64,000 nucleotides of DNA from an uncultured Collinsella sp. Its GTDB lineage: Bacteria > Actinomycetota > Coriobacteriia > Coriobacteriales > Coriobacteriaceae. The position numbers and the translations under genes were made by a program. The stretch is taken from contig CABQJK010000004.1 in the NCBI GenBank assembly GCA_902464495.1, positions 1 to 64,000 on the forward strand, read 5' to 3'. Shown here piece by piece: positions 50,198 to 59,097 of the stretch; position 1 is the first letter of the stretch, and the number at the start of each line of letters is the position of its first letter. The notes under the pieces are model-generated. The model had not been told where the DNA came from. It did no database searches and saw only the letters and a list, made by a program, of their open reading frames with translations.

Positions 50198-52294
50198 TTA
50201 CTTTTTGCGGGCAAGCTCACCGATGTTGGCGATGCCGGAGAAAACGGCCTCGAAGCGGTTGAGCAGCTTAAGGCGATTATCGCGAAGCTGCTCGTCCTTG
50301 TCCATGACCATGACCTCATCGAAGAAACGGTCGATGGGCGCGCGCAGGGCGGCGAGGGCGGCAAATGCGGCCGGGTAGTCCTCGGCAGCAAGGGCGGCAT
50401 CGACGGCGGTCTGAGCAGCCTCGGAGGCGTCGGCGAGCGCAAGCTCGACCTCGCCCATCAGGCTGCGGTCATACTCAGCACCCAGCTCGGGCTTGGAGAT
50501 ATGCGCGGCGCGAGCATAGGCGGTCGCCAGGTTGTCGAACGTCTCAGCATCGTTCTTGCGGGCCTCGTCGAGGGCGGCGCAGCGGGCGAAGAAGACGGAC
50601 GGGGCGATGATGTGCACCGCGGAGACGGCGGCGACGGTATCGGCCGGAATCTTTTCGTCGCGGGCCATGCTCACCAGGCGGCCATGGAAGAAGTCACGAA
50701 CCTGCTGGGCGACCTCGGCGGCGTCGAACTCAATGCCCTGCTCACTGTAGAGTTCGAGGGCAAAGTCGATGAGCAACGTGGGGTCGATCGGCAGACGGTC
50801 GCGCAGGATGTTGATAATGCCGATAGCGGCACGACGCAGCGCGTAGGGGTCGGAGGAGCCGGTCGGGGGCTCACCGATGGCAAAGATACCGGCGATGGTA
50901 TCGAGCTTGTCGGCGCAGGCCACGATGCAGCCAGCGGTGCCCTCGGGCAGCTCGTCACCGGCAAAACGGGGACGATAGTGATCGCGAATAGCATGAGCGA
51001 CCTCGTCGTTCTCCCCCATCGCGGTCGCGTAATAACCGCCCATCACGCCCTGCTGGCTCGTGAATTCGACGACGGCGTTGGATACCAGGTCGGCCTTGCA
51101 CAGGTGCGCGGCGCGAGCAGCGTCGGCGGCAAGATGGGCGCCCAAATGAGCCTCGCGGGCGATAGCGAGCGCGAGCTGCTCAATACGCTCGGACTTGGCG
51201 AGCACGCTACCGAGCTTCTCCTGGAAGGCGACCTTGGCCAGACGCTCGCGGAACTCGTCGAGGGAGATCTTCAGGTCCTCCTCGTAGAAGAACTTGGCGT
51301 CGTCCAGACGGGCGCGCACGACGCGCTCGTTGCCGTCGATCACGCGCTCGGCGTTCTCGGGCTTGCTGTTGGAGACGACCACGAACTCACGCGTCAGCTT
51401 GCCCTCGCCGTCATAGATCGGGAAGTAGCGCTGGTTGGTGAGCATGGACTCGCAGATGATCTCGTGCGGGACCTTGAGGAACTCCTCATCGAAGGTACCG
51501 ACGAGCACCGTCGGCCACTCGCAGAGGTTGATGACCTCCTCGAAGACCTTCTTGGGCGTATCGACATGGCAGCCGGGACGGGCAGCCTCGACCTCGGCGA
51601 TACCGGCGAGGATGACCTCACGACGACGCTCGGCAGAAAGCACACCTGCGTCCTCGAGCACCTGCTCGTAAACAGCGGGGCTGGCAACCACATGGTCGCC
51701 AGGCCCAAGTACGCGATGGCCGCGCGTAGTGTTGCCGCTCGTCACGTCGGCAAACGACACGGGCACAACATCCTCGCCCAAAAGGCAGCAGATCCAGCGG
51801 ACCGGGCGCACGAAGGTGGCGTGCTCGTGGCCCCAGCGCTGACTACGGTAGTTGGGCCACTGCAGGCCGGCGATGGTCTTCTCGCACAGGGCCGTCAGGA
51901 TCGGAGTAGCCGGAGCGGAAGGAATGTTCTTCTCGGCAAAGACGTACTCACGGCCGTCGGTGTCCTCGCGACGGACCAGATCCTCGGCAGCCACACCGCA
52001 CTTGCGGGCGAAGCCCTGGGCGGCCTTGGTGGCGTTACCGTCAGCGTCGAAGGCAATGTTGGCCGCGGGGCCACGCTTGACCTCGTGAACCTCATCGGTC
52101 GCGGTGGCGACGTCGGCCACGAGTGCAGCCAAACGACGCGGACTCGAGATCACGCGGACCTCGCCGTGGGCCAGACCGGCCTCGTCGAGACCCTTGGCGA
52201 TCATGGTGCCAAGCTGCTTTACGGCATTGTTCAGCGGTGCGGAGGGCATTTCCTCCGTACCGATCTCAAACAGGAAATCCTTAGCGTCTGCCAT
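50198..52294 (-). CDS. glyS: Glycyl-tRNA synthetase beta subunit
   Basis: This is the large subunit of the alpha2beta2 GlyRS. The 698-residue protein begins FLFEIGTEEMPSAPLNNAVKQL and has the HD-like middle region (RRAAIGIINILRD) and an anticodon-binding C-terminus. It starts 3 bases after the glyQ stop. The two-subunit enzyme differs from the single-chain GlyRS of many other Actinobacteria. Confidence 0.96.
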   Translation of the reverse strand: MADAKDFLFEIGTEEMPSAPLNNAVKQLGTMIAKGLDEAGLAHGEVRVISSPRRLAALVADVATATDEVHEVKRGPAANIAFDADGNATKAAQGFARKCGVAAEDLVRREDTDGREYVFAEKNIPSAPATPILTALCEKTIAGLQWPNYRSQRWGHEHATFVRPVRWICCLLGEDVVPVSFADVTSGNTTRGHRVLGPGDHVVASPAVYEQVLEDAGVLSAERRREVILAGIAEVEAARPGCHVDTPKKVFEEVINLCEWPTVLVGTFDEEFLKVPHEIICESMLTNQRYFPIYDGEGKLTREFVVVSNSKPENAERVIDGNERVVRARLDDAKFFYEEDLKISLDEFRERLAKVAFQEKLGSVLAKSERIEQLALAIAREAHLGAHLAADAARAAHLCKADLVSNAVVEFTSQQGVMGGYYATAMGENDEVAHAIRDHYRPRFAGDELPEGTAGCIVACADKLDTIAGIFAIGEPPTGSSDPYALRRAAIGIINILRDRLPIDPTLLIDFALELYSEQGIEFDAAEVAQQVRDFFHGRLVSMARDEKIPADTVAAVSAVHIIAPSVFFARCAALDEARKNDAETFDNLATAYARAAHISKPELGAEYDRSLMGEVELALADASEAAQTAVDAALAAEDYPAAFAALAALRAPIDRFFDEVMVMDKDEQLRDNRLKLLNRFEAVFSGIANIGELARKK

Positions 52295-52297
52295 GGC

Positions 52298-53209
52298 TTA
52301 CGCCACCTCGCCTTCCTGGTCGGCATTCTCGTTGACTCCGGCGACCTCGGCCATATAGGCCTCGCAGCACGCCTTGGCGACGGCGCGGACACGCAGGATG
52401 TAGTTGGCACGCTCGACCGCAGACAGAGCGCCGCGGGCATCGAGCAGATTGAAAGCGTGGCTGCACTTCATGACGCAGTCGTATGCGGGCAACGGCAGCT
52501 TGCGCTCCAGGCAGGAATGGCACTCGGCCTCGTAGTCGTCAAACTTCTGACGCATCATCTCGACGTTGGCGACCTCAAAGTTATAGGCACTGAACTCGCG
52601 CTCGTTCTCGAGGAACACGTCGCCGTAGGTCATGGGCGTGCCATCGGGCAGGTAGCTCCACACCAGATCGTAGACCGAGTTGACGCCCTGGGCGTACATG
52701 GCGATACGCTCCAGGCCATAGGTAATCTCGACGGGCACGGGGTCGACCTCGATACCGCCCACCTGCTGGAAGTACGTAAACTGCGTGACCTCCATGCCGT
52801 TGAGCCAGACCTCCCAGCCAAGGCCCCAGGCGCCCAGGGTCGGGCTCTCCCAGTCGTCCTCGACAAAGCGGACGTCATGGTCGTTGGGGTCCAGGCCAAT
52901 GGCGGCCAGCGAACCCAGGTAGAGCTCCTGGGCGTTGACCGGCGACGGCTTGATGAGCACCTGGAACTGATAGTAGTGCTGCATGCGGTTGGGGTTCTCG
53001 CCGTAGCGGCCGTCGGCGGGACGGCGGCAGGGCTGCGCATAGCAGGTGCGCCATTCGGCGGGACCGAGCGAGCGCAGCGTGGTCGCGGTATGGAAGGTAC
53101 CGGCACCGACCTCGGAGTCATAGGGCTGCATAATGACGCAGCCCTGCTCGCCCCAGTACTGCTGGAGGCGCAGGATGATGTCTTGGAAGGAAAGCGATGA
53201 AGCGTTCAT
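52298..53209 (-). CDS. glyQ: Glycyl-tRNA synthetase alpha subunit
   Basis: This is the catalytic class II core subunit of GlyRS. The N-terminus SLSFQDIILRLQQYWGEQGC is highly typical, followed by GAGTFHTATTLRSLGP and NRMQHYYQFQVLIKPSP. Length is 303 residues. A TATAGT -10 lies at 53256-53261 in the 59-base gap after lepB. The leader would be only about 40 bases, too short for a T-box. Confidence 0.96.
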   Translation of the reverse strand: MNASSLSFQDIILRLQQYWGEQGCVIMQPYDSEVGAGTFHTATTLRSLGPAEWRTCYAQPCRRPADGRYGENPNRMQHYYQFQVLIKPSPVNAQELYLGSLAAIGLDPNDHDVRFVEDDWESPTLGAWGLGWEVWLNGMEVTQFTYFQQVGGIEVDPVPVEITYGLERIAMYAQGVNSVYDLVWSYLPDGTPMTYGDVFLENEREFSAYNFEVANVEMMRQKFDDYEAECHSCLERKLPLPAYDCVMKCSHAFNLLDARGALSAVERANYILRVRAVAKACCEAYMAEVAGVNENADQEGEVA

Positions 53210-53255
53210 GCCTCTAATATCCCCTCGTCGAAACGATTACACGGTTAGGTACTGT

Positions 53256-53261
53256 ACTATA
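53256..53261 (-). promoter_or_regulatory. Candidate -10 of glyQ-glyS
   Basis: TATAGT lies on the minus strand, about 47 bases before the glyQ start. No convincing -35 is seen. Confidence 0.35.
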
Positions 53262-53268
53262 GCGGTTT

Positions 53269-53832
53269 TTAGTCGATAGCGCCCAGACGGTTGAGCGGCC
53301 AGTAACGCACGAGCGCCACGGCGATCAAATCAGAGCGATCGACGGGACCAAAGTAGCGTGAGTCGGCTGAGTTCTCGCGGTTGTCGCCCATCACCCACAC
53401 GCAGCCGTCGGGGACGGTGTAGGGATAGCTCACCTGGGCGGCGGGCGCCTGGACCGAAAGCGGCCAGCTCATGCCGGTCGTATAGCCCTCGTCGAGCGCT
53501 TGGCCGTCAACGACCACCTTGCCGTCCTGCAGGTCAACCGTCTGGCCGGCCGTGGCGATGACGCGCTTTACCAGCACGTCATGCTCAGACGTGGCATCGG
53601 GGTTGTGGAACACCACGATATCGCCCTGCTTGACGGGCTGACCGAGCTCGAGGCTCACCTTTTGTGCCAGGATCTGGTCGCCGATCTCGATCGTGTCCTC
53701 CATAGAGCCGGTGGGCACCACAAAGGGCTCGACCACAAAGGTGCGGATCAGGAAGGTGGCCACGAGCGCGATTGCGATGACCGCGATCCACTCAAAGGCG
53801 CCCCTCAACGCGGAATGCTGCGATGGAACCAT
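53269..53832 (-). CDS. lepB: Signal peptidase I
   Basis: LepB removes signal peptides from exported proteins on the outer face of the membrane. A single N-terminal membrane helix (IAVIAIALVATFLIRTFVV) is followed by the catalytic Ser43 in PTGSMEDT and Lys89 in VLVKRVIATAGQ, then GDNRENSADSRYFG. Length is 187 residues. I chose the ATG at 53832 with GAGGAG 5 bases upstream. It comes directly after trmD. Confidence 0.95.
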   Translation of the reverse strand: MVPSQHSALRGAFEWIAVIAIALVATFLIRTFVVEPFVVPTGSMEDTIEIGDQILAQKVSLELGQPVKQGDIVVFHNPDATSEHDVLVKRVIATAGQTVDLQDGKVVVDGQALDEGYTTGMSWPLSVQAPAAQVSYPYTVPDGCVWVMGDNRENSADSRYFGPVDRSDLIAVALVRYWPLNRLGAID

Positions 53833-53834
53833 TC

Positions 53835-54593
53835 TCACTCCTCGCTCTGCGAATACGAAGCGTCCAGAATCTCCTGCGCGTATGCGCGCTCCTGGGGCGT
53901 AAGCCGCGCCGTCTCGATCAGGTCGGGACGCCAGCGGCAGGTGCGCTCGATGGCATTCTTACGGCGCCAGGCATCGACCTTGGCATGGTCACCGCTCACG
54001 AGCACCGGCGGCACGCCCTCGCCGTTGAATTCAGCAGGGCGAGTGTACTGCGCATACTCGAGCAGGCCTCCGTCCTCGGCGGTCGAGAACGACTCGTCGA
54101 CGTTGCTCATCTCGTCACCAAGGGCGCCGGGAATCAGGCGTACGACAGCATCGGCAACGACCATAGCGGGAAGCTCGCCGCCCGTGAGCACGTAATCGCC
54201 GATCGACAGGCGCTCGTCGGCATACGCATAGGCACGCTCGTCGACACCCTCGTAACGGCTGCACACAAACAGCAAGCGCTCGCTTTTGAGCAGGCGCTCG
54301 GCCACATGCTGTGTAAAGGGCTCGCCACAGGGGGTAAAAAACACCACGGTGGGCTTAGGACCCTCGGAGCTAATAGCCTCGATGGCCTCGGCAATTGGCT
54401 CGACCTTCATGAGCATGCCCTGCCCGCCGCCGTACGGCTCGTCATCGACGGTACGATGGCGGTCGTGCGTCCAGTCGCGCAGGTTATACGCCTTAAAATC
54501 AAAAAGGCCGGCCTTGCGGGCGCGGCCCAAAATCGATGTGGACATGACGGGCTCAAACATCTCGGGAAAGACCGAAAGGGTCTCAATCAGCAT
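53835..54593 (-). CDS. trmD: tRNA (guanine-N1-)-methyltransferase TrmD
   Basis: TrmD makes m1G37 and prevents frameshifts. It is a SPOUT enzyme of 252 residues with LSVFPEMFEPVMSTSILGRA, DDEPYGGGQGMLMK, CSRYEGVDERA and SIGDYVLTGGELPAMV around the knot. GGAGG lies 4 bases before the ATG. It lies between rimM and lepB in the conserved rpsP-KH-rimM-trmD order. Confidence 0.96.
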   Translation of the reverse strand: MLIETLSVFPEMFEPVMSTSILGRARKAGLFDFKAYNLRDWTHDRHRTVDDEPYGGGQGMLMKVEPIAEAIEAISSEGPKPTVVFFTPCGEPFTQHVAERLLKSERLLFVCSRYEGVDERAYAYADERLSIGDYVLTGGELPAMVVADAVVRLIPGALGDEMSNVDESFSTAEDGGLLEYAQYTRPAEFNGEGVPPVLVSGDHAKVDAWRRKNAIERTCRWRPDLIETARLTPQERAYAQEILDASYSQSEE

Positions 54594-54603
54594 GTTGTCC
54601 TCC

Positions 54604-55125
54604 CTACTTGTCCATATCGATCAGGCCGTCCATAACGTGGACGGAAATTGTTCCTGTGTCGGGAAGATCGAGCACAACCTGCTCGATCACGGGAATCAGT
54701 ACCTCGCCGTACCGATCACCCTCGACAACCCAAACATCGTTAGCGGGCGTCGACATGATCTCGACGATTGTGCCGAGTGAACCGAAGCGCTCGTCGACCA
54801 CCTCGCGACCCATCAGGTCGGTATAGGCGGCGTCGAGTGAATCGAGCTCAAAATCGTCACGATTTGCCAACACATAGCATCCCGTGATGCCCTCGGCGGC
54901 CGTCAAGTCGTCAATGCCCTCAAACAAGACCAGATCGCCATCGCCCGTATCGGTGACGGACACGACCGTGCAAAAGCGGTCGCGCTTGAGCGCCGGCGGC
55001 GTCAGGGCGACGCGCATACCCGGCTCTAATACAGAAGGAAGCCCCCGCAGCGGCTGCGCGAGGACCTCCCCCTTCCTTCCGTGCGGCTTGACCACACGGG
55101 CGATGTTTTTGTACTGGGACCTCAA
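54604..55125 (-). CDS. rimM: Ribosome maturation factor RimM
   Basis: RimM binds S19 and helps mature the 30S head. The N-terminal beta-barrel starts IARVVKPHGRKGEVLAQPL, followed by a PRC-barrel-like half (LDAAYTDLMGREVVDERFGSLGTIVEI in part). Length is 173 residues. The start appears to be TTG at 55125 with AGGA very close to it, so the exact start is uncertain. Confidence 0.92.
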   Translation of the reverse strand: MRSQYKNIARVVKPHGRKGEVLAQPLRGLPSVLEPGMRVALTPPALKRDRFCTVVSVTDTGDGDLVLFEGIDDLTAAEGITGCYVLANRDDFELDSLDAAYTDLMGREVVDERFGSLGTIVEIMSTPANDVWVVEGDRYGEVLIPVIEQVVLDLPDTGTISVHVMDGLIDMDK

Positions 55126-55129
55126 GGTC

Positions 55130-55414
55130 CTAGCCCAGAACCTCTACCTCGACAGCAGTGTCGAGGCGAGCGGCCAGTGCACGGGCGAGCGTGCGAATGG
55201 CCTTGATGGTACGGCCACGACGGCCGATGACCTTAGCGACGTCATCCTCGGCGACAGAAACCTCAATCGTAGAGGCGTCATCACCATCAATGACCTCAAG
55301 GCTCACGGAATCCGGGTCGTCGACGATCTGAACAACGAGATATTCGACGAGATCGGCGATGCGATCTGAGAGCATTGCCTCACCCTCGAGCTGTGCAGCG
55401 TCAACCTCAGGCAC
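55130..55414 (-). CDS. khpA: KH-domain RNA-binding protein KhpA
   Basis: This is a small single-KH protein that, with a Jag/KhpB partner, binds many RNAs in Gram-positive bacteria. The GxxG loop is in KVIGRRGRTIKAIRTLARAL of 94 residues. The start is GTG at 55414 with GAGGAG 6 bases before it, at the end of rpsP. A later ATG (MLSDRIADL) is also possible and would give the more usual length of about 80. Its place between rpsP and rimM is conserved. Confidence 0.92.
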   Translation of the reverse strand: MPEVDAAQLEGEAMLSDRIADLVEYLVVQIVDDPDSVSLEVIDGDDASTIEVSVAEDDVAKVIGRRGRTIKAIRTLARALAARLDTAVEVEVLG

Positions 55415-55417
55415 GAT

Positions 55418-55759
55418 TTACTCCTCGGCGCCCTCAGCGGCCTCAGCGGCAGCCTTAGCTGCCTCGGCCTCTTTGGCGAGCTGCTTCTTGGACTTCTTGA
55501 CGACGGTCTCGGTCTTCTCGCCCTCGTTGGCGGCCTTGACCAGAGCGGCGACGGCGTCGGTGAGCTGAGCGCCCTTGGACTGCCAGTCGGCGATCTTCTC
55601 GAGGTCGAGGTTGATGGTCTTGGGGGCGGTCATCGGGTTGTAGCGGCCAACCTCCTCGATGATACGACCGTCACGCGGGGCGCGGGAATCGGCGACGACG
55701 ACACGGTAGTACGGACGCTTCTTAGCGCCGTGACGAGCAAGGCGAATCTTGACTGCCAA
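55418..55759 (-). CDS. rpsP: 30S ribosomal protein S16
   Basis: S16 is an early 30S assembly protein. It starts AVKIRLARHGAKKRPYYRVVVADSR with GRYNPM. The start is TTG at 55759, 7 to 8 bases after GGAGGAG. The 113-residue length includes an Ala/Glu/Lys-rich tail of about 30 residues not found in short S16 proteins. It leads the rpsP-khpA-rimM-trmD-lepB transcript; ffh, its usual upstream neighbour, is not here. Confidence 0.95.
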   Translation of the reverse strand: MAVKIRLARHGAKKRPYYRVVVADSRAPRDGRIIEEVGRYNPMTAPKTINLDLEKIADWQSKGAQLTDAVAALVKAANEGEKTETVVKKSKKQLAKEAEAAKAAAEAAEGAEE

Positions 55760-55813
55760 AGGAAACTCCTCCAACCAAGCAGCTTTAGGCTGCAACTACA
55801 AACAAACAGTTGA

Positions 55814-55842
55814 ACATAATACGCCATCGACGCGGGCAGGTG
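55814..55842 (-). promoter_or_regulatory. Proximal promoter of rpsP operon
   Basis: TTCACC and TATTAT are 17 bases apart on the minus strand, about 55 bases before the rpsP start. Confidence 0.55.
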
Positions 55843-55888
55843 AAGTCCGTGAGACCAACTTCTTCGGTGTAGTCGAGGGCAAATCCAT

Positions 55889-55916
55889 ATCTTAGACAAG
55901 AATTCGGGATTTGCAA
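55889..55916 (-). promoter_or_regulatory. Distal promoter of rpsP operon
   Basis: TTGCAA and TAAGAT are 16 bases apart on the minus strand. Together with the proximal promoter this suggests tandem starts facing the divergent dinB gene. Confidence 0.55.
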
Positions 55917-55960
55917 GCACATACACGCACCCCACATGAGCTGCGCGGTATACTCATGAC

Positions 55961-57214
55961 ATGGAAAGACGCGAACATACATACGGTTATGAGGATGCCA
56001 TGGGCGTCACGCCACCTCCCTGGACGGGTCCGGCGGTGGGCCTCATGGACCTCGATGCGTTTTTTGCGAGCGTGGAGATGCTCGATCATCCCGAATGGCG
56101 CGGAAAGCCGCTCATCGTGGGCGGAGACGCCGATTCGCGTGGCGTCGTGTCCACGTGTTCGTATGAGGCGCGTCGCTTTGGCGTGCACTCTGCCATGGCC
56201 TCGGCCGAGGCGCGGCGCTTGTGCCCGCAAGCCATTTGGACGCACGGGCACTTTGATCGCTACCGCGAGGTGAGCGCGCAGGTCATGGCGATTCTTGCCG
56301 AGGAAACGCCGCGCGTAGAGCGCGTATCCATCGACGAAGCCTTTATCGATATCACACCGGGTCGCTTTGCACCCGAAGACCCGCTACTGGTTGCGCGGCG
56401 TATAAGCGACCGCGTGGCAGCGCTGGGAGTGACGTGCTCCATTGGCGTAGGCTGCAACAAGACGGTCGCAAAGATCGCAAGCGAGCGGGATAAGCCGTTT
56501 GGGCTGACCATCGTGCGCCCCGGGACGGAACAGCGCTTTTTGGCCGCGCTACCAGTGTCTGCCATGAGCGGCATCGGGCGCTCGGCCGAGGAGCGACTGC
56601 GCCGCATACGCATCTACACGCTCGGCGAGCTATCACGTGCACCGGAATCCACCTTGGCCTCTATTTTTGGCGTCAACGGCGAACGCATGCGCCAGCGTGC
56701 GCTGGGACTCGAAATCTCCGAAGTCACGAGTCTCGATGAAGAGCGCGAGGTCAAGTCGGTCAGCAATGAACGCACCTTTGCGAAAGATTTGACTGAGCGC
56801 GGGGACATCGAAGCGGCGATTACGCTGCTGGGTGAGTCGGTTGGACGCCGCCTGCGCCGTCAGGGACTGACGGGCGGCACGGTAACGCTCAAGCTCAAGT
56901 ATTCGTATGGCAGCGGGCGTACGGCACAGCGCCGGCTGCCTCATCCGACCGACGATGAGAACATCTTCGTGGCGGTTGCACTCGAACTACTCGACAACAT
57001 CTGGCAGGAAGGCATGCATGTGCGCTTGGCAGGTATCGGCATGAGCGACTTCGACCATCAGGGCGGTATCCAGACCGACCTGTTCTGCGAAATCGACGAC
57101 CGCGGAGCCCAATCAAGCGACCGTCGCGACCTCTCGGTTGCTATCGACGCCGTCCGAGACAAGTTCGGCGACACCGCCCTATCCTTCGGCCGCCAATCCC
57201 GCTTCAACGATTAA
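55961..57214 (+). CDS. dinB: DNA polymerase IV
   Basis: This is a Y-family translesion polymerase. The catalytic acids lie in MDLDAFFASVEM and SIDEAFID, then VGCNKTVAKIASERDKPFG, a HhH thumb (MSGIGRSAEERL) and the little-finger domain. Length is 417 residues from the ATG at 55961. An ATG at 56000 has GAGG 5 bases upstream and removes 13 residues ahead of the conserved core. A TATACT at 55949-55954 would start the transcript at or near 55961, so the first start would be leaderless. No clear LexA box is seen. A beta-clamp motif ending is not obvious. Confidence 0.93.
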   Translation: MERREHTYGYEDAMGVTPPPWTGPAVGLMDLDAFFASVEMLDHPEWRGKPLIVGGDADSRGVVSTCSYEARRFGVHSAMASAEARRLCPQAIWTHGHFDRYREVSAQVMAILAEETPRVERVSIDEAFIDITPGRFAPEDPLLVARRISDRVAALGVTCSIGVGCNKTVAKIASERDKPFGLTIVRPGTEQRFLAALPVSAMSGIGRSAEERLRRIRIYTLGELSRAPESTLASIFGVNGERMRQRALGLEISEVTSLDEEREVKSVSNERTFAKDLTERGDIEAAITLLGESVGRRLRRQGLTGGTVTLKLKYSYGSGRTAQRRLPHPTDDENIFVAVALELLDNIWQEGMHVRLAGIGMSDFDHQGGIQTDLFCEIDDRGAQSSDRRDLSVAIDAVRDKFGDTALSFGRQSRFND

Positions 57215-57225
57215 CCGCCTTTGGG

Positions 57226-57269
57226 CAAAAAGAAAGCCGGGCAGGTACGGAAAACCGCAACTGCCCGGC
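57226..57269 (-). terminator. Rho-independent terminator of rsfS operon
   Basis: GCCGGGCAG and its complement around a 16-base loop are followed by TTTCTTTTT on the minus strand. The hairpin lies 20 bases after dinB and could also stop that transcript, though without a T-run on the plus strand. Confidence 0.85.
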
Positions 57270-57312
57270 AAAATGCGCGAGGCTAGCTAAAAGCCCCGTA
57301 TCAAATGAGCTA

Positions 57313-57768
57313 CTAGAGGAGATTGAGGGGGAGCTGGGGGGCGTCACCCCAGAGCTTTTCTAGACGGTAGAAGTCGCGGGCTTCGGGAGTGAAGACGTGG
57401 ACGACGACTGAACCGTAGTCCATGAGCATCCAGGTCTTCTGCTCGCGGCCCTCGATGGAGAACGGATGCTCACCGCAAGCCTCGGCGACCTTCTCCTCGA
57501 TCTCGTCGACAATCGAATCGACCTGGCGGTTGTTGGTACCGGTGGCAAGCACAAAGTAGTCGCACACGTCGGAAAGCTCGGTCAGGTCGAGCACCTGCAC
57601 GTCCTCGCCCTTCTTGTCGTAGGCGGCCTGCGCGGCGGCGCGGGCGACATCCTCGGCGGCGACACCGCTCGCGGACAGCGAGGCGGCAGTGCGGTCGGAC
57701 GTGGCAACGAAACTCTTGTGCTCCACACCTTCAAGAATCTGCTCGTCGGTCATGGTCTCGTCGGCCAT
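57313..57768 (-). CDS. rsfS: Ribosomal silencing factor RsfS
   Basis: RsfS binds L14 and blocks subunit joining under nutrient limitation. The core has KKGEDVQVLDLTELSDVCDYFVLATGTNNRQ, WMLMDYGSVVVHVFTPEARDFYRLEKLW in part, and the PQLPL end. Length is 151; about 40 residues at the N-terminus (MADETMTDEQILEG) are extra. I chose the ATG at 57768 with AGAGGT 5 bases upstream. It ends the obgE-nadD-yqeK-rsfS group. Confidence 0.94.
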   Translation of the reverse strand: MADETMTDEQILEGVEHKSFVATSDRTAASLSASGVAAEDVARAAAQAAYDKKGEDVQVLDLTELSDVCDYFVLATGTNNRQVDSIVDEIEEKVAEACGEHPFSIEGREQKTWMLMDYGSVVVHVFTPEARDFYRLEKLWGDAPQLPLNLL

Positions 57769-57796
57769 GGAATACCTCTTTCTAGACACACCCGAG

Positions 57797-58420
57797 CTAG
57801 CGCAGCTGGGCGTAATGGTTGTAAATCGTAATTGCCGTGGGATAAAGATAGCGCCCGGACTGGATCACATAGACCAGACCCTGCGCAAAACAGGAGAAGA
57901 ACAACTCGTCAAGCGTCGACTCCCCCACCATCTTGCGCAGCGCGTGGGCATAATCACCATGGCGGTTGGGCTCGATGGCATCGGCCACAAAGACCACCAT
58001 ATCGAGCGGCGTCATGTCGCAGGCGCCTACGGTGTGACGGTCGACAGCCTGGAAAACGGCCGGCGATAACTCGGGAAATAGCTGCGGAAGCTCATAGGCG
58101 GCAACCGGGCCATGCAGCAGCGGCGTAGCGGCGGAAGGAGAGCCGGCAACCTTGATGCCATAGTGAAGCGCGCGGGCCACGAGCTCGTCATCGGAAAGCA
58201 CCTTGTCCCAGTCGTGAATTAAGCCGGCGGCAGCGGCATCAAAGCGGTCAACGCCGTAGACCTCGGCCAGATGAAGTGCGGTCTCGGCAACACCCAACGA
58301 ATGCACATAGCGCTTGCGCTTATCTTTCATGCGAACATCGAGCAGCTCTTGAATGCGCTTGAGCAGCGCGCACTCATCGCCCTCAAACTGATCCTCTACC
58401 GACAACGTAGCCCCCATCAC
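57797..58420 (-). CDS. yqeK: YqeK-type HD hydrolase (diadenosine tetraphosphatase)
   Basis: YqeK proteins hydrolyse Ap4A symmetrically with a di-iron HD domain. Metal ligands are visible in YVHSLGVAETA, AAAGLIHDWDK and LLHGPVAAYE, with H in VDRHTVGA and a late D in VVFVADAIEPNR. Length is about 207 residues. A GTG (58420) and an ATG (58417) are adjacent; either may start it, and both overlap the nadD stop. It follows nadD as in Bacillus. Confidence 0.9.
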   Translation of the reverse strand: MMGATLSVEDQFEGDECALLKRIQELLDVRMKDKRKRYVHSLGVAETALHLAEVYGVDRFDAAAAGLIHDWDKVLSDDELVARALHYGIKVAGSPSAATPLLHGPVAAYELPQLFPELSPAVFQAVDRHTVGACDMTPLDMVVFVADAIEPNRHGDYAHALRKMVGESTLDELFFSCFAQGLVYVIQSGRYLYPTAITIYNHYAQLR

Positions 58421-59094
58421 TCAAAATCTTCTTGACCCAGATCGACATACAAACTGCGCTTGCGAATGTAGCCGAGCACAGACTCGCTCGTAAGATAGCG
58501 CACGCTCATGCCGCGGGCAACTCGCTTACGAATGTTTGTCGAGCTGATCGCCAGCGCCGGAATCTGAATATAGCGCACGTCGAACGGCAGCCCCGACTCT
58601 TTGATTCGCGCGCGAGCAGTATCGATATCAAAGCCCGGTCGCGTCGCCGCAATAAAGGTAGCAAGCTCAGCGATTCGTTCGGCATCATGCCAAGTCACAA
58701 TATCGATAATCGCGTCGGCGCCCGTAATAAAGTAGAGCTTTACCTGCGGCGGGTAAAAGTCGCGAAGGGCATGAAGCGTATCGGCAGTATAGGTCACGCC
58801 CGGACGGTCGATCTCGAACCGGCTCGCCAAAAAGGCCGGGTTCGCGGCGGTGGCGAGGACCGTCATGGCATAACGGTCCTCGGCAGGCGTCACCGGCTTG
58901 TCAAGCTTAAAGGCGGGAGAGCCCGCCGGCATAAAGAGCACGGCGTCCAAGTCGAGCGACTCGCGCGCCTGCTCGGCAGTCACCAGGTGCCCGTAATGAA
59001 TCGGGTCGAATGTGCCGCCCATAATGCCAAGCCGAAACTCTTTGCCCTCTTTTATGGGCAGCTCGGGCAAACCGATTCCACCGCGCAGCGACAT
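58417..59094 (-). CDS. nadD: Nicotinate-nucleotide adenylyltransferase
   Basis: NadD makes deamido-NAD from nicotinate mononucleotide and ATP. The nucleotidyl-transferase motifs GIMGGTFDPIHYGHL and ISSTNIRKRVARG are present in 225 residues, with a 20-residue lead before the first strand. It starts 3 bases after obgE. The obgE-nadD-yqeK-rsfS order is the usual one in Gram-positive bacteria. Confidence 0.95.
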   Translation of the reverse strand: MSLRGGIGLPELPIKEGKEFRLGIMGGTFDPIHYGHLVTAEQARESLDLDAVLFMPAGSPAFKLDKPVTPAEDRYAMTVLATAANPAFLASRFEIDRPGVTYTADTLHALRDFYPPQVKLYFITGADAIIDIVTWHDAERIAELATFIAATRPGFDIDTARARIKESGLPFDVRYIQIPALAISSTNIRKRVARGMSVRYLTSESVLGYIRKRSLYVDLGQEDFE

Positions 59095-59097
59095 GGC

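Noticed and set aside
50030..53200. 1056-codon open frame on the plus strand opposite glyQ-glyS
   Set aside because: It is exactly antisense to two clear synthetase genes, has no domain I recognise and is a third-position GC artefact common in such genomes.
53210..53268. T-box riboswitch for glyQ-glyS
   Set aside because: The gap is 59 bases and the probable leader about 40 bases, too short for a T-box, and no terminator stem is present.
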